Assembly: GCA_000504625.1 (NCBI GenBank)
Contig: AZHR01000001.1
Location: 1 to 64,000, forward strand
From: an alpha proteobacterium SCGC AAA240-E13
GTDB taxonomy: Bacteria > Pseudomonadota > Alphaproteobacteria > Pelagibacterales > Pelagibacteraceae
Length of the DNA stretch: 64,000 bases
Direction of reading: 5' to 3'
The notes below the pieces were generated by a model, which saw only the letters and a list, made by a program, of their open reading frames with translations, was not told the origin of the DNA and did no database searches. Positions 1 to 10,754 of this stretch are shown here, piece by piece (the stretch's first letter is position 1; every line of letters starts with the position of its first letter). The position numbers and the translations under genes are program-made.

Positions 1-95
1 AATTTGAATTGGTTGAATTCAGTATCAAATTTAAAACTAGAAGAAAGTCTTAACTGGAAAATTGCCAAAATAATTAAAATTGAAGAATTTTCTGT
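1..95. repeat. Arm 1 of a 95-bp perfect inverted repeat
   Basis: Bases 1-95 are identical to the reverse complement of 7588-7682; the match breaks at base 96 (a here, c in the partner). Both arms encode the same stretch of penicillin-binding protein 1A (NLNWLNSVSNLK onward). The arm starts at the window edge, so the true repeat could be longer. Confidence 0.95.
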
Positions 96-1365
96 AGATA
101 TTGAGAATGAAGCAAAAGAAATTGGGAAAATAAATTTTGAAACAATAGATTGGACTAAAAAAAGCTTTAAAGAACTTTTTAAGTTAGGAGATATAATTTA
201 TGTTAAAAAAATAAAAAAAAATCAATGGGAATTGAAACAATTGCCAAAAATTAATGGTGCAATTGTTGTGATGGATCCATTTACAGGGAGAGTTTTATCT
301 TTAGTTGGGGGTTTTAGTTATAAATTAAGTGAATTTAATAGAGCCACGCAAGCCTTTAGACAACCCGGATCAGCTTTTAAACCTTTTGTTTATGCTTTAG
401 CTTTAGAAAATGGATATACTCCATCAACATTGATTCTGGATGCTCCCATGGTTATGGAACAAGGCACTGATTTAAAGTTGTGGAAACCTCAAAATTATGG
501 AAAAAAATTTTATGGACCTTCTACCTTAAGAACCGGATTAGAAAAATCTAGAAATTTAATAACAGTTAGGATTGCTTTAGATGTAGGATTAAAAAAAATT
601 ACTAGCATAACAAAAAAACTAAATATTTATGATAATCCTGAAGAGTTGATCTCTATTTCCTTGGGGACTGCTGAAACTACATTATTAAAATTAACATCTG
701 CTTATTGTACTTTTGTAAATGGAGGAAAAAAAATAGTTCCTATTATGATTGATAGAATTCAGAATAGGAGAGGTAAAACAATTTATAATGCTGATAAAAG
801 AAAGTGTATTAAATGTGAACAAATATCTTATTTAAGTGATCAAATACCAAAAATTGAAGATAACTTTGAACAGGTAATCAGTCCAGAAACAGCTTATCAA
901 ATGATATCAATGTTAGAGGGTGTGGTCCAGAGAGGAACTGGAAGAAAATTAAAACATTTAAATTTAAATTTAGCTGGGAAAACTGGGACAACAAATAATA
1001 ATACCGATACGTGGTTTATTGGTTTTACCTCAAAGCTTGTTGTTGGAATTTATGTTGGCTTTGACGAACCTACCTCTTTAGGAAAATATGAAACAGGAGG
1101 AAAAACAGCTTTACCAATATTTAAAAAATTTACACTTAACAGTATTTCCAAAAATGAGGCTACACCTTTTAAGGTTCCAGACGGAATAATAATGATGGTT
1201 GTAGATCCAATCACTGGTCGAAAAGTTGATTTTAATTCAAAAAATTCAATTTATGAGTCATTTAAAGTGAAAAAAGCAAGTGAACTTGAAAATAAAAATA
1301 ATTATAATGATTTGGTATTTGAAACTTTAAGTGAGGAAATGAAAGAAATAGTTAAATTTTATTAA
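1..1365 (+). pseudogene. mrcA: Penicillin-binding protein 1A, 3' fragment (transpeptidase part)
   Basis: This is the C-terminal part of the bifunctional class A PBP that polymerises and cross-links peptidoglycan in the periplasm. The reading frame is already open at base 1. The transpeptidase motifs are visible: SxxK in PGSAFKPF (about residue 123 of the fragment), SxN in EKSRNL, and KTG in AGKTGTTNN. The glycosyltransferase half is missing here and lies on the opposite strand at 7588-8672. The two pieces share the 95-bp inverted repeat and together would give a normal PBP1A of about 790 residues. As laid out, the gene is interrupted, either by a real inversion or by an assembly join. prfB follows 4 bases later on the same strand, the usual alphaproteobacterial order. 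Confidence 0.85.
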
Positions 1366-1369
1366 ATTT

Positions 1370-2480
1370 ATGAAAGGTGTTGATTTTAATCAAAATATTG
1401 AAAAAATAAAAAAAATAAATCTTAATATTAAGGGGTATCTTTGAAACAAATAATATTAAGGAAAAAATATTACATTTTGAAAAACAATCCTTAGAAAAAG
1501 ATTTTTGGAAAGATAAAAATTCAGCTCAGAAAATTATTAAAGAAAAAAGCTTTTTTAGTGATATCTTGGATAGTTTTGTACAATCACAGAAGGAAGTCGA
1601 AAATTTATTGGAACTATATCAGCTAGCTTTCAAGGAAAATAATAAAGAAGTAATTGATGAATGTGAAAAAAATTCTAATTTTTTATTATCTAAAATAAAA
1701 AAAACAGAAGTTAAATGTTTTTTGTCTAATAAAAATGATAGTTTTGATAGTTATTTGGAAATTCATGCAGGAGCAGGAGGCACAGAAAGTCAAGACTGGG
1801 CAAATATGCTTAGAAGAATGTATATTAAATGGGCAGATAAAAAAAAATATAAATTAGAAGTAATAAGTGAACACAAGGGTGATGAGGCAGGCATAAAATC
1901 AAGTACTATTAAAATTTCTGGATTATTTATTTACGGTTGGCTTAAATCAGAATCAGGAGTACACAGATTAGTGAGGATTTCACCTTTTGATTCTGGAGCA
2001 AGAAGACATACTAGCTTTGCTAGTGTTTGGGTTTATCCAGTGGTTGATGATAGTGTAAAAATTGACATTCAGGAAAAAGACTTAAGAATTGATACTTACC
2101 GTTCTAGTGGTGCTGGAGGTCAACATGTAAATACAACGGATAGTGCAGTAAGAATTACTCATATTCCAACCAATATAGTTGTGCAATGTCAGAATGAAAG
2201 ATCTCAACATAAAAATAAAGAAACATGTTTCAATATGCTAAAAGCTCGCTTATATGAGCATGAAATGAAAAAAAAAGATGAAAATGTAAAGAATTTGGAA
2301 GATAGTAAAACTGACATTGGCTGGGGCCATCAAATAAGAACATATGTGTTACAACCCTATCGTCTGGTCAAAGATTTAAGAAGTAATTATGAAAATACAA
2401 ATCCCGATAGTGTTTTAAATGGAAACATAGATGGATTTCTTGAAAATTCTTTATTTAGGCAAGAGAGAAAAAAACAGTAA
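1370..2480 (+). CDS. prfB: Peptide chain release factor 2 (programmed +1 frameshift)
   Basis: RF2 releases finished proteins at UGA and UAA codons. The first open stretch begins at ATG 1370 and hits an in-frame TGA at 1442-1444 (codon 25). The rest runs in the +1 frame from GAA 1443 to 2480, giving about 369 residues, the usual RF2 length. The stop-recognition motif SPF (RISPFDSGARRH) and the catalytic GGQ (SSGAGGQHVN) are both present. Starting the gene at an internal codon near 1566 would drop part of the N-terminal domain, whereas the frameshifted sequence supplies a typical one (KQSLEKDFWKDKNSAQKIIKEK, split here as KQSLEKDFWKD and KNSAQKIIKEK). The gene follows mrcA by 4 bases and abuts the next gene with no gap. 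Frameshifting makes its synthesis autoregulated by RF2 supply. Confidence 0.93.
1431..1444 (+). other. prfB: prfB programmed +1 frameshift site
   Basis: The bases AGGGGTATCTTTGA carry the classical signal: a Shine-Dalgarno-like AGGGG, a short spacer, the slippery CTT codon (1439-1441) and the in-frame TGA (1442-1444). Slippage by one base onto TTT resumes reading at GAA 1443. The layout closely matches the E. coli prfB site. Confidence 0.93.
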
Positions 2481-4733
2481 ATGATTAAGTGGGTTACTAG
2501 GGTACTTCTAGTATTAATTGTTTTTACAGTTTTTTCATTGCTTTTTTTATCATTGTACGGACTAGAAACAGATTATTTTAATTCAACAATTCAAAAAAAA
2601 GTTAATAAAACTAACCCAAATTTAAATCTAGAATTTAAAAAAACAAATATTTTACTGGATTTAAAGATGTTAGAATTAAAGGTTAAAGTTAAAAAACCTA
2701 AAGTTAAATTCAATAATAGTTCAGTTAAATTAAATAAATTAAATTTGAATATATCTATTACATCTTTTTTCAAAGATGAGTTTGCAATGCAAAGAGGTGA
2801 AATTGGGTTAGAAAAAACTCATATAAAACAGTTAATTGAATTAGCCAATCAAATTAAACCAACTCCATTTTTGTTATTGGCTAATCAAATTTCTAGTAAA
2901 GGATTTATAGAGGGACAAGTAAAAATGAATTTTGACAGCTCTGGTAAAATTAAAAACGACTATAAAATTACGGGTTCAATAAATGATTTTAATGCAAAAA
3001 TATTTAAGAAATTCAGTATAAATAAAACAGATTTAGAATTTGAAGTATTTAATGATAAATATAATTTTTATGTAGTAAAAGGAAATATTAATGAAATTGA
3101 TTTAGCAAACAGTGAATTCAAGATTAATAGAGAAAATAAAAATTTTAATGTAAAAAGTAATTTAGTTTTAAGAGCAAATTTAAAAAATATTCAAAACACT
3201 CTTGAGTTGTTTAAAATTAATCTTCTTGAAGGTAAAGTTGACCAATCAGAAATTTCTTTTGATTTCAAAAGTTCTTTAAGTTTTAAATTGGAAAATTATA
3301 TAAAAGTAAAAGATTTGGACGTTAATGGAGAAGGAAAAGTTCATTCTTTATACTTTAAACACAAAATAAATACATCAAAATTGAAGGAAATATTTACCAA
3401 TTATAATGATTCTTTTCGAATTAAAGATACGGCAATAAAATTTTCATCAGATGCTAACAAGCAAATTGTAGAGTTAAAGGGTTTAGTAAATTTAACAAAA
3501 GAATATGAGAATTTTGAAACTAATATATTTTTTGATAAGAAAAGAAACAATACAAATTTTGATGGTAAAATAGATATTAAATCTTCAATTATTCAATTAT
3601 CCAATCTTAATTATAAAAAAGAAATCAACAACAAAGCTAGCTTGAAATTTATAGGAAATCGTAAAAAGAACGGAAATTATAACTTTGATTTTATCGAATT
3701 TAAGGAGTCAAACAATCTGATTTCAATAAAAAATATTGAGTTTAATGAAAAAATCCAGGTAAATGACTTAAAAGAATTAGTTGTAAAAACTATTCACGAA
3801 GAATCTGTGAATAATGATTTTAAACTAACAAAAAATAAAAAAATTACTATACAAGGAGAAATATATGATGCGAGACCATTATTAAAAAATCTTAATCAAG
3901 AAAGTACAAGTAAACCATTAAGTAAAAAATTTTATGGTGAATTACATGCTAGGTTTAAAGAAGTAATAACTGATAAAGAAATTAATTTATTAGCATTTTC
4001 AATGATTTCAAATATCAAAAAAGGAAAACACGAAAAATTTACTGCTAAAGGAGAATTTTCTGAAAATGAATTTTTAGATATTTCAATGTCGCCCACTGAT
4101 GATGGCAAAACAAAGGTAATCCAACTATTTTCCGATAGAGCAGAGCCATTTATCCGTAGCTACAAATTTATAAAAGGGTTTAATGGAGGAAAATTAGAGT
4201 ACCAATCTACTTATGATAGCAAAGTTTCAAATTCAAAGTTAAAAATTTCAAATTTTAAAGTCTCAAAGGTACCAGCCTTAACACAACTTCTTACACTAGC
4301 TTCTTTGCAAGGTATTGCAGACACCCTAACCGGAGAAGGTATAAGATTTAGTGAATTAGAAATGGACTTTAGTTCTAAAAAATCTGAAAAAAATGTTATA
4401 AATATTGATGAATTTTATGCAATAGGCCCAGCTATATCATTATTAATGGAGGGTTATGTTGTAAAAAATGAATTAGTCAGCTTAAGGGGAACTCTGGTGC
4501 CTGCAAGAACCGTTAATAAAGTAATTGGTTGGATACCTTTGGTTGGAAAAATTTTAGTTGGTAGCAAAGTTGGCGAGGGAATTTTTGGAGTTAGTTTTAA
4601 AATGAAAGGTCCACCAAAAGATATCAAGACTTCAGTGAATCCAATTAAAACATTAACACCACGGTTTGTTACAAGAACATTGGAAAAAATGAAAGATTTA
4701 AAGAAAAAAGATAAAAGCAAAGAAACTAAATAA
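2481..4733 (+). CDS. AsmA/YhdP-like membrane-anchored protein
   Basis: This 750-residue protein starts with one membrane helix (about residues 5-27) and continues as a long beta-rich, lysine-rich region, consistent with the AsmA/TamB/YhdP group of inner-membrane-anchored periplasmic bridge proteins that help move lipids to the outer membrane. The last 200 residues carry the recognisable AsmA-like C-terminal block (KVPALTQLLTLASLQGIADTLTGEGI, in two parts KVPALTQLLTLA and SLQGIADTLTGEGI, then VPARTVNKVIGWIPLVG). The ATG directly follows the prfB stop, so the genes are co-transcribed. The end overlaps the convergent tyrS by 8 bases. Family assignment is by pattern only; the exact substrate is unknown. 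Confidence 0.7.
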   Translation: MIKWVTRVLLVLIVFTVFSLLFLSLYGLETDYFNSTIQKKVNKTNPNLNLEFKKTNILLDLKMLELKVKVKKPKVKFNNSSVKLNKLNLNISITSFFKDEFAMQRGEIGLEKTHIKQLIELANQIKPTPFLLLANQISSKGFIEGQVKMNFDSSGKIKNDYKITGSINDFNAKIFKKFSINKTDLEFEVFNDKYNFYVVKGNINEIDLANSEFKINRENKNFNVKSNLVLRANLKNIQNTLELFKINLLEGKVDQSEISFDFKSSLSFKLENYIKVKDLDVNGEGKVHSLYFKHKINTSKLKEIFTNYNDSFRIKDTAIKFSSDANKQIVELKGLVNLTKEYENFETNIFFDKKRNNTNFDGKIDIKSSIIQLSNLNYKKEINNKASLKFIGNRKKNGNYNFDFIEFKESNNLISIKNIEFNEKIQVNDLKELVVKTIHEESVNNDFKLTKNKKITIQGEIYDARPLLKNLNQESTSKPLSKKFYGELHARFKEVITDKEINLLAFSMISNIKKGKHEKFTAKGEFSENEFLDISMSPTDDGKTKVIQLFSDRAEPFIRSYKFIKGFNGGKLEYQSTYDSKVSNSKLKISNFKVSKVPALTQLLTLASLQGIADTLTGEGIRFSELEMDFSSKKSEKNVINIDEFYAIGPAISLLMEGYVVKNELVSLRGTLVPARTVNKVIGWIPLVGKILVGSKVGEGIFGVSFKMKGPPKDIKTSVNPIKTLTPRFVTRTLEKMKDLKKKDKSKETK

Positions 4734-5967
4734 TTTTGATTATCACATGTTTTTTTTTTCCATGAGACAATTTTGCATGTTTATCTTTATTAAAATCACT
4801 TATTAAGATTTTTTCTTTTTCGTTTTCAACAATTTCATTATTTAATCTTATTCCTCTATTTTTAATTATTCTCCTTACCTCACTTTTTGAAGTTGACAAT
4901 TTGGATAGTATAACTAAATCAATAATATTAACTCCTTTTTTTGCTATTTCTTTTTTTATGTTAACTATAGGTAAATCAGAACCTATTGATTTTTTTTCAA
5001 AAGTATTTTTTGCAGTTTGTTCAGCATTTTTAGCAGCACTTTCGCCATGCAACATTTTTGTTGTTTGATTAGCTAATAATATTTTTAACTGATTTATGTC
5101 AACTTTATTATTTTGTAAATCTTGTATTTTATCTAATTGTAGATCAGTAAACATTTGTAAAAATTTTATAACATCTTTGTCATCTACATTTCTCCAAAAT
5201 TGCCAGTAATCATATGGAGATAGAAGATTCTTATCAAGCCAAACCGCACCTCTTTCGGTTTTACCCATTTTATTGCCTGATGCCAAAGTGATTAGCGGCG
5301 TAGTTAGTCCATAGGCTTGACTGTTGTTATGTCTTTTAATTAATTCTACTCCATTAACAATATTACCCCATTGATCAGATCCACCTATTTGCAGAATACA
5401 TTTTTTTTGTTTATTTAATTCTAAGAAATCATATGCTTGTAAAATCATATAATTAAATTCCATGTAACTTAGAGAATGTTCTCTATCTAGTCGAAGTTTA
5501 ACACTATCAAAACTTAACATTTTATTAATTGTAAAATGCTTTCCAATTTTTCTTAGGAAGTCAATATATTTTAATTTTTCTAGCCAATCATAATTATTAA
5601 CAAATATTGGCTTGGTACTATTATTCTTTTCTTTTAAAAATATTTTTAAAATTTTTTCTATATTTTTAATATTGTCGTCAATTTCTCTTCCAGATAATAT
5701 TTTTCTAGTTTCCTCTTTACCTGAAGGATCTCCTATACGTGTTGTTCCTCCTCCCAATAAAACAATTGGTTGATGTCCATATTTTTGCAATAATCTTAGA
5801 CACATAATTTGTAACAGGCTACCAACGTGGAGACTTTTGGATGTGCAATCAAAACCAATATATGCTCTAATTTTTTTCTTATTAATAAGTTTTTCTAATT
5901 CTTCAAAATTAGTGCATTGATTGAAGTAATTTCTTTTATTAAATTCTGAAAAAAAAGATTCTGCCAT
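4726..5967 (-). CDS. tyrS: Tyrosyl-tRNA synthetase
   Basis: This class I aminoacyl-tRNA synthetase charges tRNA-Tyr. The 413-residue length fits the bacterial enzyme. The HIGH-type motif is HVGSLL (about residue 47), preceded by AYIGFDCTSKSLHVG. The tyrosine/tRNA-binding region shows QIGGSDQWGNIV, and the KMSKS-type loop is NKMGKTE. A C-terminal S4-like RNA-binding domain (LSTSKSEVRRIIKNRGIRLN) is present. The gene converges on the AsmA-like gene (8-base overlap) and diverges from anmK across 58 bases, which must hold both promoters. Confidence 0.96.
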   Translation of the reverse strand: MAESFFSEFNKRNYFNQCTNFEELEKLINKKKIRAYIGFDCTSKSLHVGSLLQIMCLRLLQKYGHQPIVLLGGGTTRIGDPSGKEETRKILSGREIDDNIKNIEKILKIFLKEKNNSTKPIFVNNYDWLEKLKYIDFLRKIGKHFTINKMLSFDSVKLRLDREHSLSYMEFNYMILQAYDFLELNKQKKCILQIGGSDQWGNIVNGVELIKRHNNSQAYGLTTPLITLASGNKMGKTERGAVWLDKNLLSPYDYWQFWRNVDDKDVIKFLQMFTDLQLDKIQDLQNNKVDINQLKILLANQTTKMLHGESAAKNAEQTAKNTFEKKSIGSDLPIVNIKKEIAKKGVNIIDLVILSKLSTSKSEVRRIIKNRGIRLNNEIVENEKEKILISDFNKDKHAKLSHGKKKHVIIKII

Positions 5968-6025
5968 ATTTTATAAAAAGTGTATGATTTCAATATACAG
6001 GATTCAATTTAATTAAAAAATCATT

Positions 6026-7129
6026 ATGAATAAAGGATATTACAGTCTAGGTTTAATGAGTGGAACGTCAGTGGATGGCATTGACGCTTCAATAATTCTC
6101 TCTGATGGTGAAAAAAAAGTAGAGATTATTGATAACTATTATGAAAAATATAATGATGATTTTAAATTTAAACTTAAAGAATTTATTAGATTGACCATAA
6201 GTTCAGAATATATAAAAAATAACAAGGATTTATATAAGAAATTAGAAAATCAACTAACTATAACTCACGCAAATGTTAGCAACACAATAATTAAAAAAAA
6301 CAAAGGTATTCAGATTGATTTTGTTGGATTTCATGGCCAGACCATTATCCATGATCCTAAAAAGACAACTACCATACAAATGGGGAATCCTAATCTACTT
6401 TCTCAGATGTTAAAAAAAAAAATTTGTTTTAATTTTAGACATAAGGATATTTTGCATGGTGGTGAAGGTGCTCCTTTAACACCCATTTACCACCACCAGA
6501 TTTTAAAAAAAATTAATCTAAAGCCACCAGTTATTTTTTTGAATCTTGGAGGTATCGCTAATTTATCCTACATAGATACTAATGAAAAACTTTTCGGTTT
6601 TGATATTGGACCAGGAAATTGTTTAATTGATCAATGGATTTTTAAAAATACAAAAAAAAATTTTGATAAAGACGGTTTAATAGCAGCTTCAGGAAAAATT
6701 GATGAAAATATTTTAAGTCAAGCCATAGAAAATATTGATTATTTAAAATTAAATCAAAAATCATTTGATATAAAAAATTTTGATAGTTCTTTTGTTCAAG
6801 AATTAACTTTAAAAAATGGAGCTGCAACTTTGACGGCTTATACAGCGCATATTATTACCGAAAAAATAAATAAAATAAGTGAAAATAAAATTTTAATTAT
6901 TCTTTGTGGTGGAGGTAGAAAAAATAAATTTTTATTAAAAAAAATTTCACAAAATACTAAACATAAATTAATAAACATTGATAACTTTGGAATAAATGGT
7001 GATTATGTTGAATCCCAGGCCTTTGCTTATTTAGCCATTAGATCATATCTTAAAAAATATATATCTTTTCCATCAACAACTGGAGTAAATTTTCCAATAA
7101 CTGGTGGTGAAATATTTGAAAAATTTTAA
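6026..7129 (+). CDS. anmK: Anhydro-N-acetylmuramic acid kinase
   Basis: AnmK phosphorylates and opens 1,6-anhydro-MurNAc during cell-wall recycling. The N-terminal ATP-binding motif GLMSGTSVDGID (residues 9-20) is diagnostic. FHGQTI, the glycine-rich LNLGGIANLSYI and FDIGPGNCLID are also typical of the family, as is the C-terminal GGGRKNKFLL. The 367-residue length is normal. It is next to tyrS, a common alphaproteobacterial pairing, and its stop overlaps the convergent hydrolase fragment by 4 bases. Confidence 0.95.
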   Translation: MNKGYYSLGLMSGTSVDGIDASIILSDGEKKVEIIDNYYEKYNDDFKFKLKEFIRLTISSEYIKNNKDLYKKLENQLTITHANVSNTIIKKNKGIQIDFVGFHGQTIIHDPKKTTTIQMGNPNLLSQMLKKKICFNFRHKDILHGGEGAPLTPIYHHQILKKINLKPPVIFLNLGGIANLSYIDTNEKLFGFDIGPGNCLIDQWIFKNTKKNFDKDGLIAASGKIDENILSQAIENIDYLKLNQKSFDIKNFDSSFVQELTLKNGAATLTAYTAHIITEKINKISENKILIILCGGGRKNKFLLKKISQNTKHKLINIDNFGINGDYVESQAFAYLAIRSYLKKYISFPSTTGVNFPITGGEIFEKF

Positions 7130-7590
7130 TATAATGCAGATTCTTTTTTAATATATTTATCTAATACTAGGGATAATTCTTGTTCTTTATTTGAAAAGAA
7201 ATGATTGGCATCTTTAACTTCTTGAAATTCTACTTTTATTCCTTTTTGAATTGATAATCTTTTATTTAATAAATTAATATAATCAAGAGGAACCAATTCG
7301 TCGTTTTTGCCATATACTACTAATCCAGAAGTAGGACAGGGTGATAAAAATGAAAAATCATAAATATTTGGTTGGACAGATATAGTTATAAATCTATTTA
7401 TCTCAGGTCTCCTCATTAATAATTGTAATGCAATTAATGAACCAAAAGAAAATCCAGATATCCAACATTGTGAGTGACCCATATTTTCTTTCTCAATCCA
7501 ATCTAAAGCTGCGGCAGCATCAGACAATTCTCCCTGCCCATTATCAAATTTTCCATCACTTTTACCAACTCCTCTAAAATTAATTCGACA
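7126..7590 (-). pseudogene. Alpha/beta hydrolase, 3' fragment truncated at the inversion junction
   Basis: The frame read on the minus strand gives RINFRGVGKSDG, then FDNGQGELSDAAAALDW, the nucleophile elbow SGFSFGS and a C-terminal DANHFFSN. This resembles the COG2945-type serine hydrolases found beside tyrS in alphaproteobacteria. The usual first 60-70 residues, with the HPHP-type motif, are absent: upstream of about 7588 the DNA becomes mrcA. A start at Met 7527 is possible in principle, but family signal continues upstream of it, so the gene is broken. Its missing 5' part would lie to the left of base 1 if the segment were inverted back. Confidence 0.8.
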
Positions 7591-7682
7591 GAAAATTCTT
7601 CAATTTTAATTATTTTGGCAATTTTCCAGTTAAGACTTTCTTCTAGTTTTAAATTTGATACTGAATTCAACCAATTCAAATT
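7588..7682. repeat. Arm 2 of the 95-bp perfect inverted repeat
   Basis: This arm is the reverse complement of bases 1-95. It marks the end of the mrcA 5' fragment and borders the truncated hydrolase. Confidence 0.95.
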
Positions 7683-8672
7683 ATCTTTTTTATTTGTTAA
7701 GACTCCTCTCCAACCATGTCTACGATCGTACATCTCAAGACCATCTCTTAGAGCTTTTACTGCCTGAACTTGAAAATCAGGATCTAAAGGAGTTCTTATA
7801 GATAGACCTTCTTTATATAATTTATCAAATCCATATTGATCACTTAATATTCTCCTCACTTCTTCGGAATAATAATTGGTTTCTCCAACAAGTTTAACTT
7901 TTCTAGGTTTAAGAATAATATCTTTTTCTAACAACTCAGTATATTTATCTATTGAAATATATTGATTTTTATACAAATTTTTTAAAACAGTATTTCTTCT
8001 TTTTTTTGCAAGTTCTTTAAATTTAAAAGGATTATATTTACTCGGCGCTTTGGGAAGAGCAGCTAATAGTGCTGTCTCCTCATATTCTAATTTATTTATA
8101 GGTTTATCAAAATACTCTAGACTTGCTGCTGCTATACCATATGCACCTTGGCCAAGATATATTTGATTTAAGTATAATTCCATTATTCTTTCTTTTGATA
8201 AAGCTCTCTCAATTCTAAATGCCAAAATTGCCTCTTTAAATTTTCTAGTAAAAGTTATTTCATTAGAAAGTAAAAAATTTTTTGCTACTTGTTGTGTTAT
8301 AGTAGAAGCTCCTTCCAATCTTTTGGACTTTAAATAATTCTTTAAATTATTAATTATAGCTCTTGTAACTCCTTTAGCATCAATGCCAGGATGCTTAAAA
8401 AAATTTTTATCCTCTGCAGAAAGGAATGAATTGATAACGTTTTGTGGAATTGCTTCAAAAGGCACGAATAGCCTTTTTTGCAAAGCAAATTCGGCTATAA
8501 GTTGACCATCACCTGCGTGCACTCTACTCGAAACTGGGGGTTCATAATTTATTAAAACCTTATAATTTGGCAAATCAGTTGAAAAAATCCACAATATCAA
8601 GAATATCGCCACAAAAAATACGAAAAGAATTGATAATGCAACTATTGTTATTTTTTTTATAAACTCAAACAT
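7588..8672 (-). pseudogene. mrcA: Penicillin-binding protein 1A, 5' fragment (glycosyltransferase part)
   Basis: This is the N-terminal part of PBP1A. A membrane anchor (about residues 8-30 from Met 8672) is followed by a GT51 glycosyltransferase domain with the catalytic-glutamate motif AEDKNFFKHPG (about residue 87) and GASTITQQVAKN (121-132). PBP1A identity ends at 7588; the frame then runs through unrelated hydrolase DNA and stops at 7503. The start at 8672 (MFEFIKK) is preferred to an upstream Met at 8711 because the cytoplasmic tail before the anchor is then of normal length. It is divergent from rne, as in related genomes. The fragment keeps the glycosyltransferase but has no transpeptidase. 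Confidence 0.85.
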
Positions 8673-8834
8673 TCTAAAATTAATTAAATAAATTTGACTT
8701 TCTTTAGGCAAAAAATCATTAATTTAGACGATTTAATACTAAATTGTAGAACTTATTCGGTAAATATTATATAAAAACCGGTAAGATAAGATTCAAAAAA
8801 TTGAAAAAATGATCAAATTTACACTAAACATATT

Positions 8835-10754
8835 ATGGAAAGAAATTTATATATTGATGCCTCGCATCAAAATGAAACTAGAGTTGTTCTTAAGTCAGAT
8901 GAATATATTGAAGATTACGAGTATGAAAACAAAAGAAATATACTTGTCAAAAGCAATATCTATTTAGGAAAAGTTAGTAGAGTAGAACCATCTTTACAAG
9001 CATCATTTGTTGATTTTGGTAGGGAGCGTCATGGTTTTTTGGCGTTTAACGACATTCAACCAGATTATTATCAAATTCCTCAGGGAGATATTCAAGAACT
9101 GAAACAAAAGGAAGAAGAATTAAGAGAAAAATTAAAAGAAGAAAGTAAAAAACTTGAAGAAAATAATATTTCTTCAAATAATGGAGAAGATTTTAGCAAT
9201 GATGAAAATGGATTAGTTAATGTCGATTCAATTAACAATGAAAAATCAAACCTAGAAAATAATGAATTGAGTCAAATAAAAAATGAGGCTAATAAAAATA
9301 TTAGTGAGTCTACTGTAGAAGTAGAAAAAATATTTCATAAACCAAGGCAAAGTTTTGGTTCAAGAAGATATCATATTCAAGAAGTTATAAAACCAAATCA
9401 GATTATACTGGTTCAAGTTTTAAAAGATGAAAGAGGAAAAAAAGGTGCTGCGTTAACAACATTTATTTCTCTAGCTGGAAAGTATACAGTGTTAATGCCC
9501 AATACACCTAAGGGAGGTGGAATTTCTAGGAAAATTATTAATTTTAATGATAGAAAAAAAATTAGGAACATACTTAATGCATTAGCAATTCCAAAAGAAA
9601 TGGGCTTAATTGTTAGAACTGCTGGAGCTAATAAAACTAGAAATGAAATTAATTATGATTTAGAAAATTTAATTAAAATTTGGGAAGAAATAAAAGAAAA
9701 GGCATTAAATTCTCTAGCTCCCAATTTAGTACATGAAGAAGGCGATATAATTAAAAGAGCAATTAGAGATATTTATGATGAAAAAACAAAAAATATAATT
9801 GTAGAAGGAAATGAAGGCTATCAAAAAGCAAAAAACTTTGTAAAGCAAATAATGCCAAAGAATGTAAAATATGTTAAAAAATATAGAGGAAGTGTCCCAT
9901 TATTCTATAAAGAAGGAATTGAGAAGAAATTAAATCAAATATTTGAACCAGTAATAAAACTAAAATCTGGAGGATATATTGTTATTAATCCAACAGAAGC
10001 ATTAGTATCTATTGATATTAATTCTGGAAGATCCACAAAAGAAATTGATGTGGAAAGAACGGCATTATCAACAAATTTAGAAGCTGCTGATGAAATAGCA
10101 AGGCAAATTAAAGTTCGAGATTTAGCTGGATTAATAATTATAGATTTTATTGATATGTTTAATTTCAATAATAGAAGAACGGTTGAAAAAAAATTAAGAG
10201 ACAATTTCAAGAACGATCGTGCAAGAATTCAATTTGGAAGAATAAGTACTTTTGGTCTGTTAGAAATGTCTAGACAAAGATTGAGAGAAAGTTCTGTACA
10301 GTGGAATATTGTACTTACCTTGGATTCTTTTTCTTTTAAAATACTTAAATTAGCCGAAGAACAGGCTATTTCTAATAAAGTTAAAAACGTTAACATCAAA
10401 GTTTCTGAAAAAGTTAGTCAAACCATAAAAGAACAATTTGTTGATGAACTGTCGTATTGCAAAAAGAAATATAAATTACAAATAAATTTTATTAATGATA
10501 ATTCTTTAATAATTCCTGAATATAAAATTGAACTATTGAATAAAAATAAAAAAATTATTAAAAGTTTAGAACATAAAACAAAAAATATTGAAAAATTATA
10601 TCAAAATAAATTTTATCTTAATACTAATCGTAAATATTTAGGAAAAAATATAAGAAATAAAAAAATGAAATCATTTAAACGATACAAAAATGCAAAACAC
10701 AGCAAAAAAATCTTTAATCAAAAACCTGAAAGGTGGAATCAAAAATTAAATTAA
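8835..10754 (+). CDS. rne: Ribonuclease E/G
   Basis: This is the endoribonuclease that starts mRNA decay and processes rRNA and tRNA. The 639-residue protein opens with an S1-like RNA-binding domain ([20 protein letters not shown]) split by an acidic, low-complexity insertion (about residues 85-170) and rejoined at [17 protein letters not shown]. The catalytic core shows [10 protein letters not shown] and LIIIDFIDM with its two metal-binding aspartates. After [10 protein letters not shown], where E. coli RNase E has its CPxCxG zinc link, the sequence goes straight to the helical region with no cysteine pair. The C-terminal tail is short and basic (lysine-rich), and a long degradosome scaffold is lacking. 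It is divergent from mrcA and overlaps the convergent thiG by 9 bases. Confidence 0.93.
   Translation: MERNLYIDASHQNETRVVLKSDEYIEDYEYENKRNILVKSNIYLGKVSRVEPSLQASFVDFGRERHGFLAFNDIQPDYYQIPQGDIQELKQKEEELREKLKEESKKLEENNISSNNGEDFSNDENGLVNVDSINNEKSNLENNELSQIKNEANKNISESTVEVEKIFHKPRQSFGSRRYHIQEVIKPNQIILVQVLKDERGKKGAALTTFISLAGKYTVLMPNTPKGGGISRKIINFNDRKKIRNILNALAIPKEMGLIVRTAGANKTRNEINYDLENLIKIWEEIKEKALNSLAPNLVHEEGDIIKRAIRDIYDEKTKNIIVEGNEGYQKAKNFVKQIMPKNVKYVKKYRGSVPLFYKEGIEKKLNQIFEPVIKLKSGGYIVINPTEALVSIDINSGRSTKEIDVERTALSTNLEAADEIARQIKVRDLAGLIIIDFIDMFNFNNRRTVEKKLRDNFKNDRARIQFGRISTFGLLEMSRQRLRESSVQWNIVLTLDSFSFKILKLAEEQAISNKVKNVNIKVSEKVSQTIKEQFVDELSYCKKKYKLQINFINDNSLIIPEYKIELLNKNKKIIKSLEHKTKNIEKLYQNKFYLNTNRKYLGKNIRNKKMKSFKRYKNAKHSKKIFNQKPERWNQKLN

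Noticed and set aside
1566..2480. A short prfB beginning at TTG 1566
   Set aside because: The upstream sequence encodes the RF2 N-terminal domain once the +1 frameshift at 1442 is taken into account.
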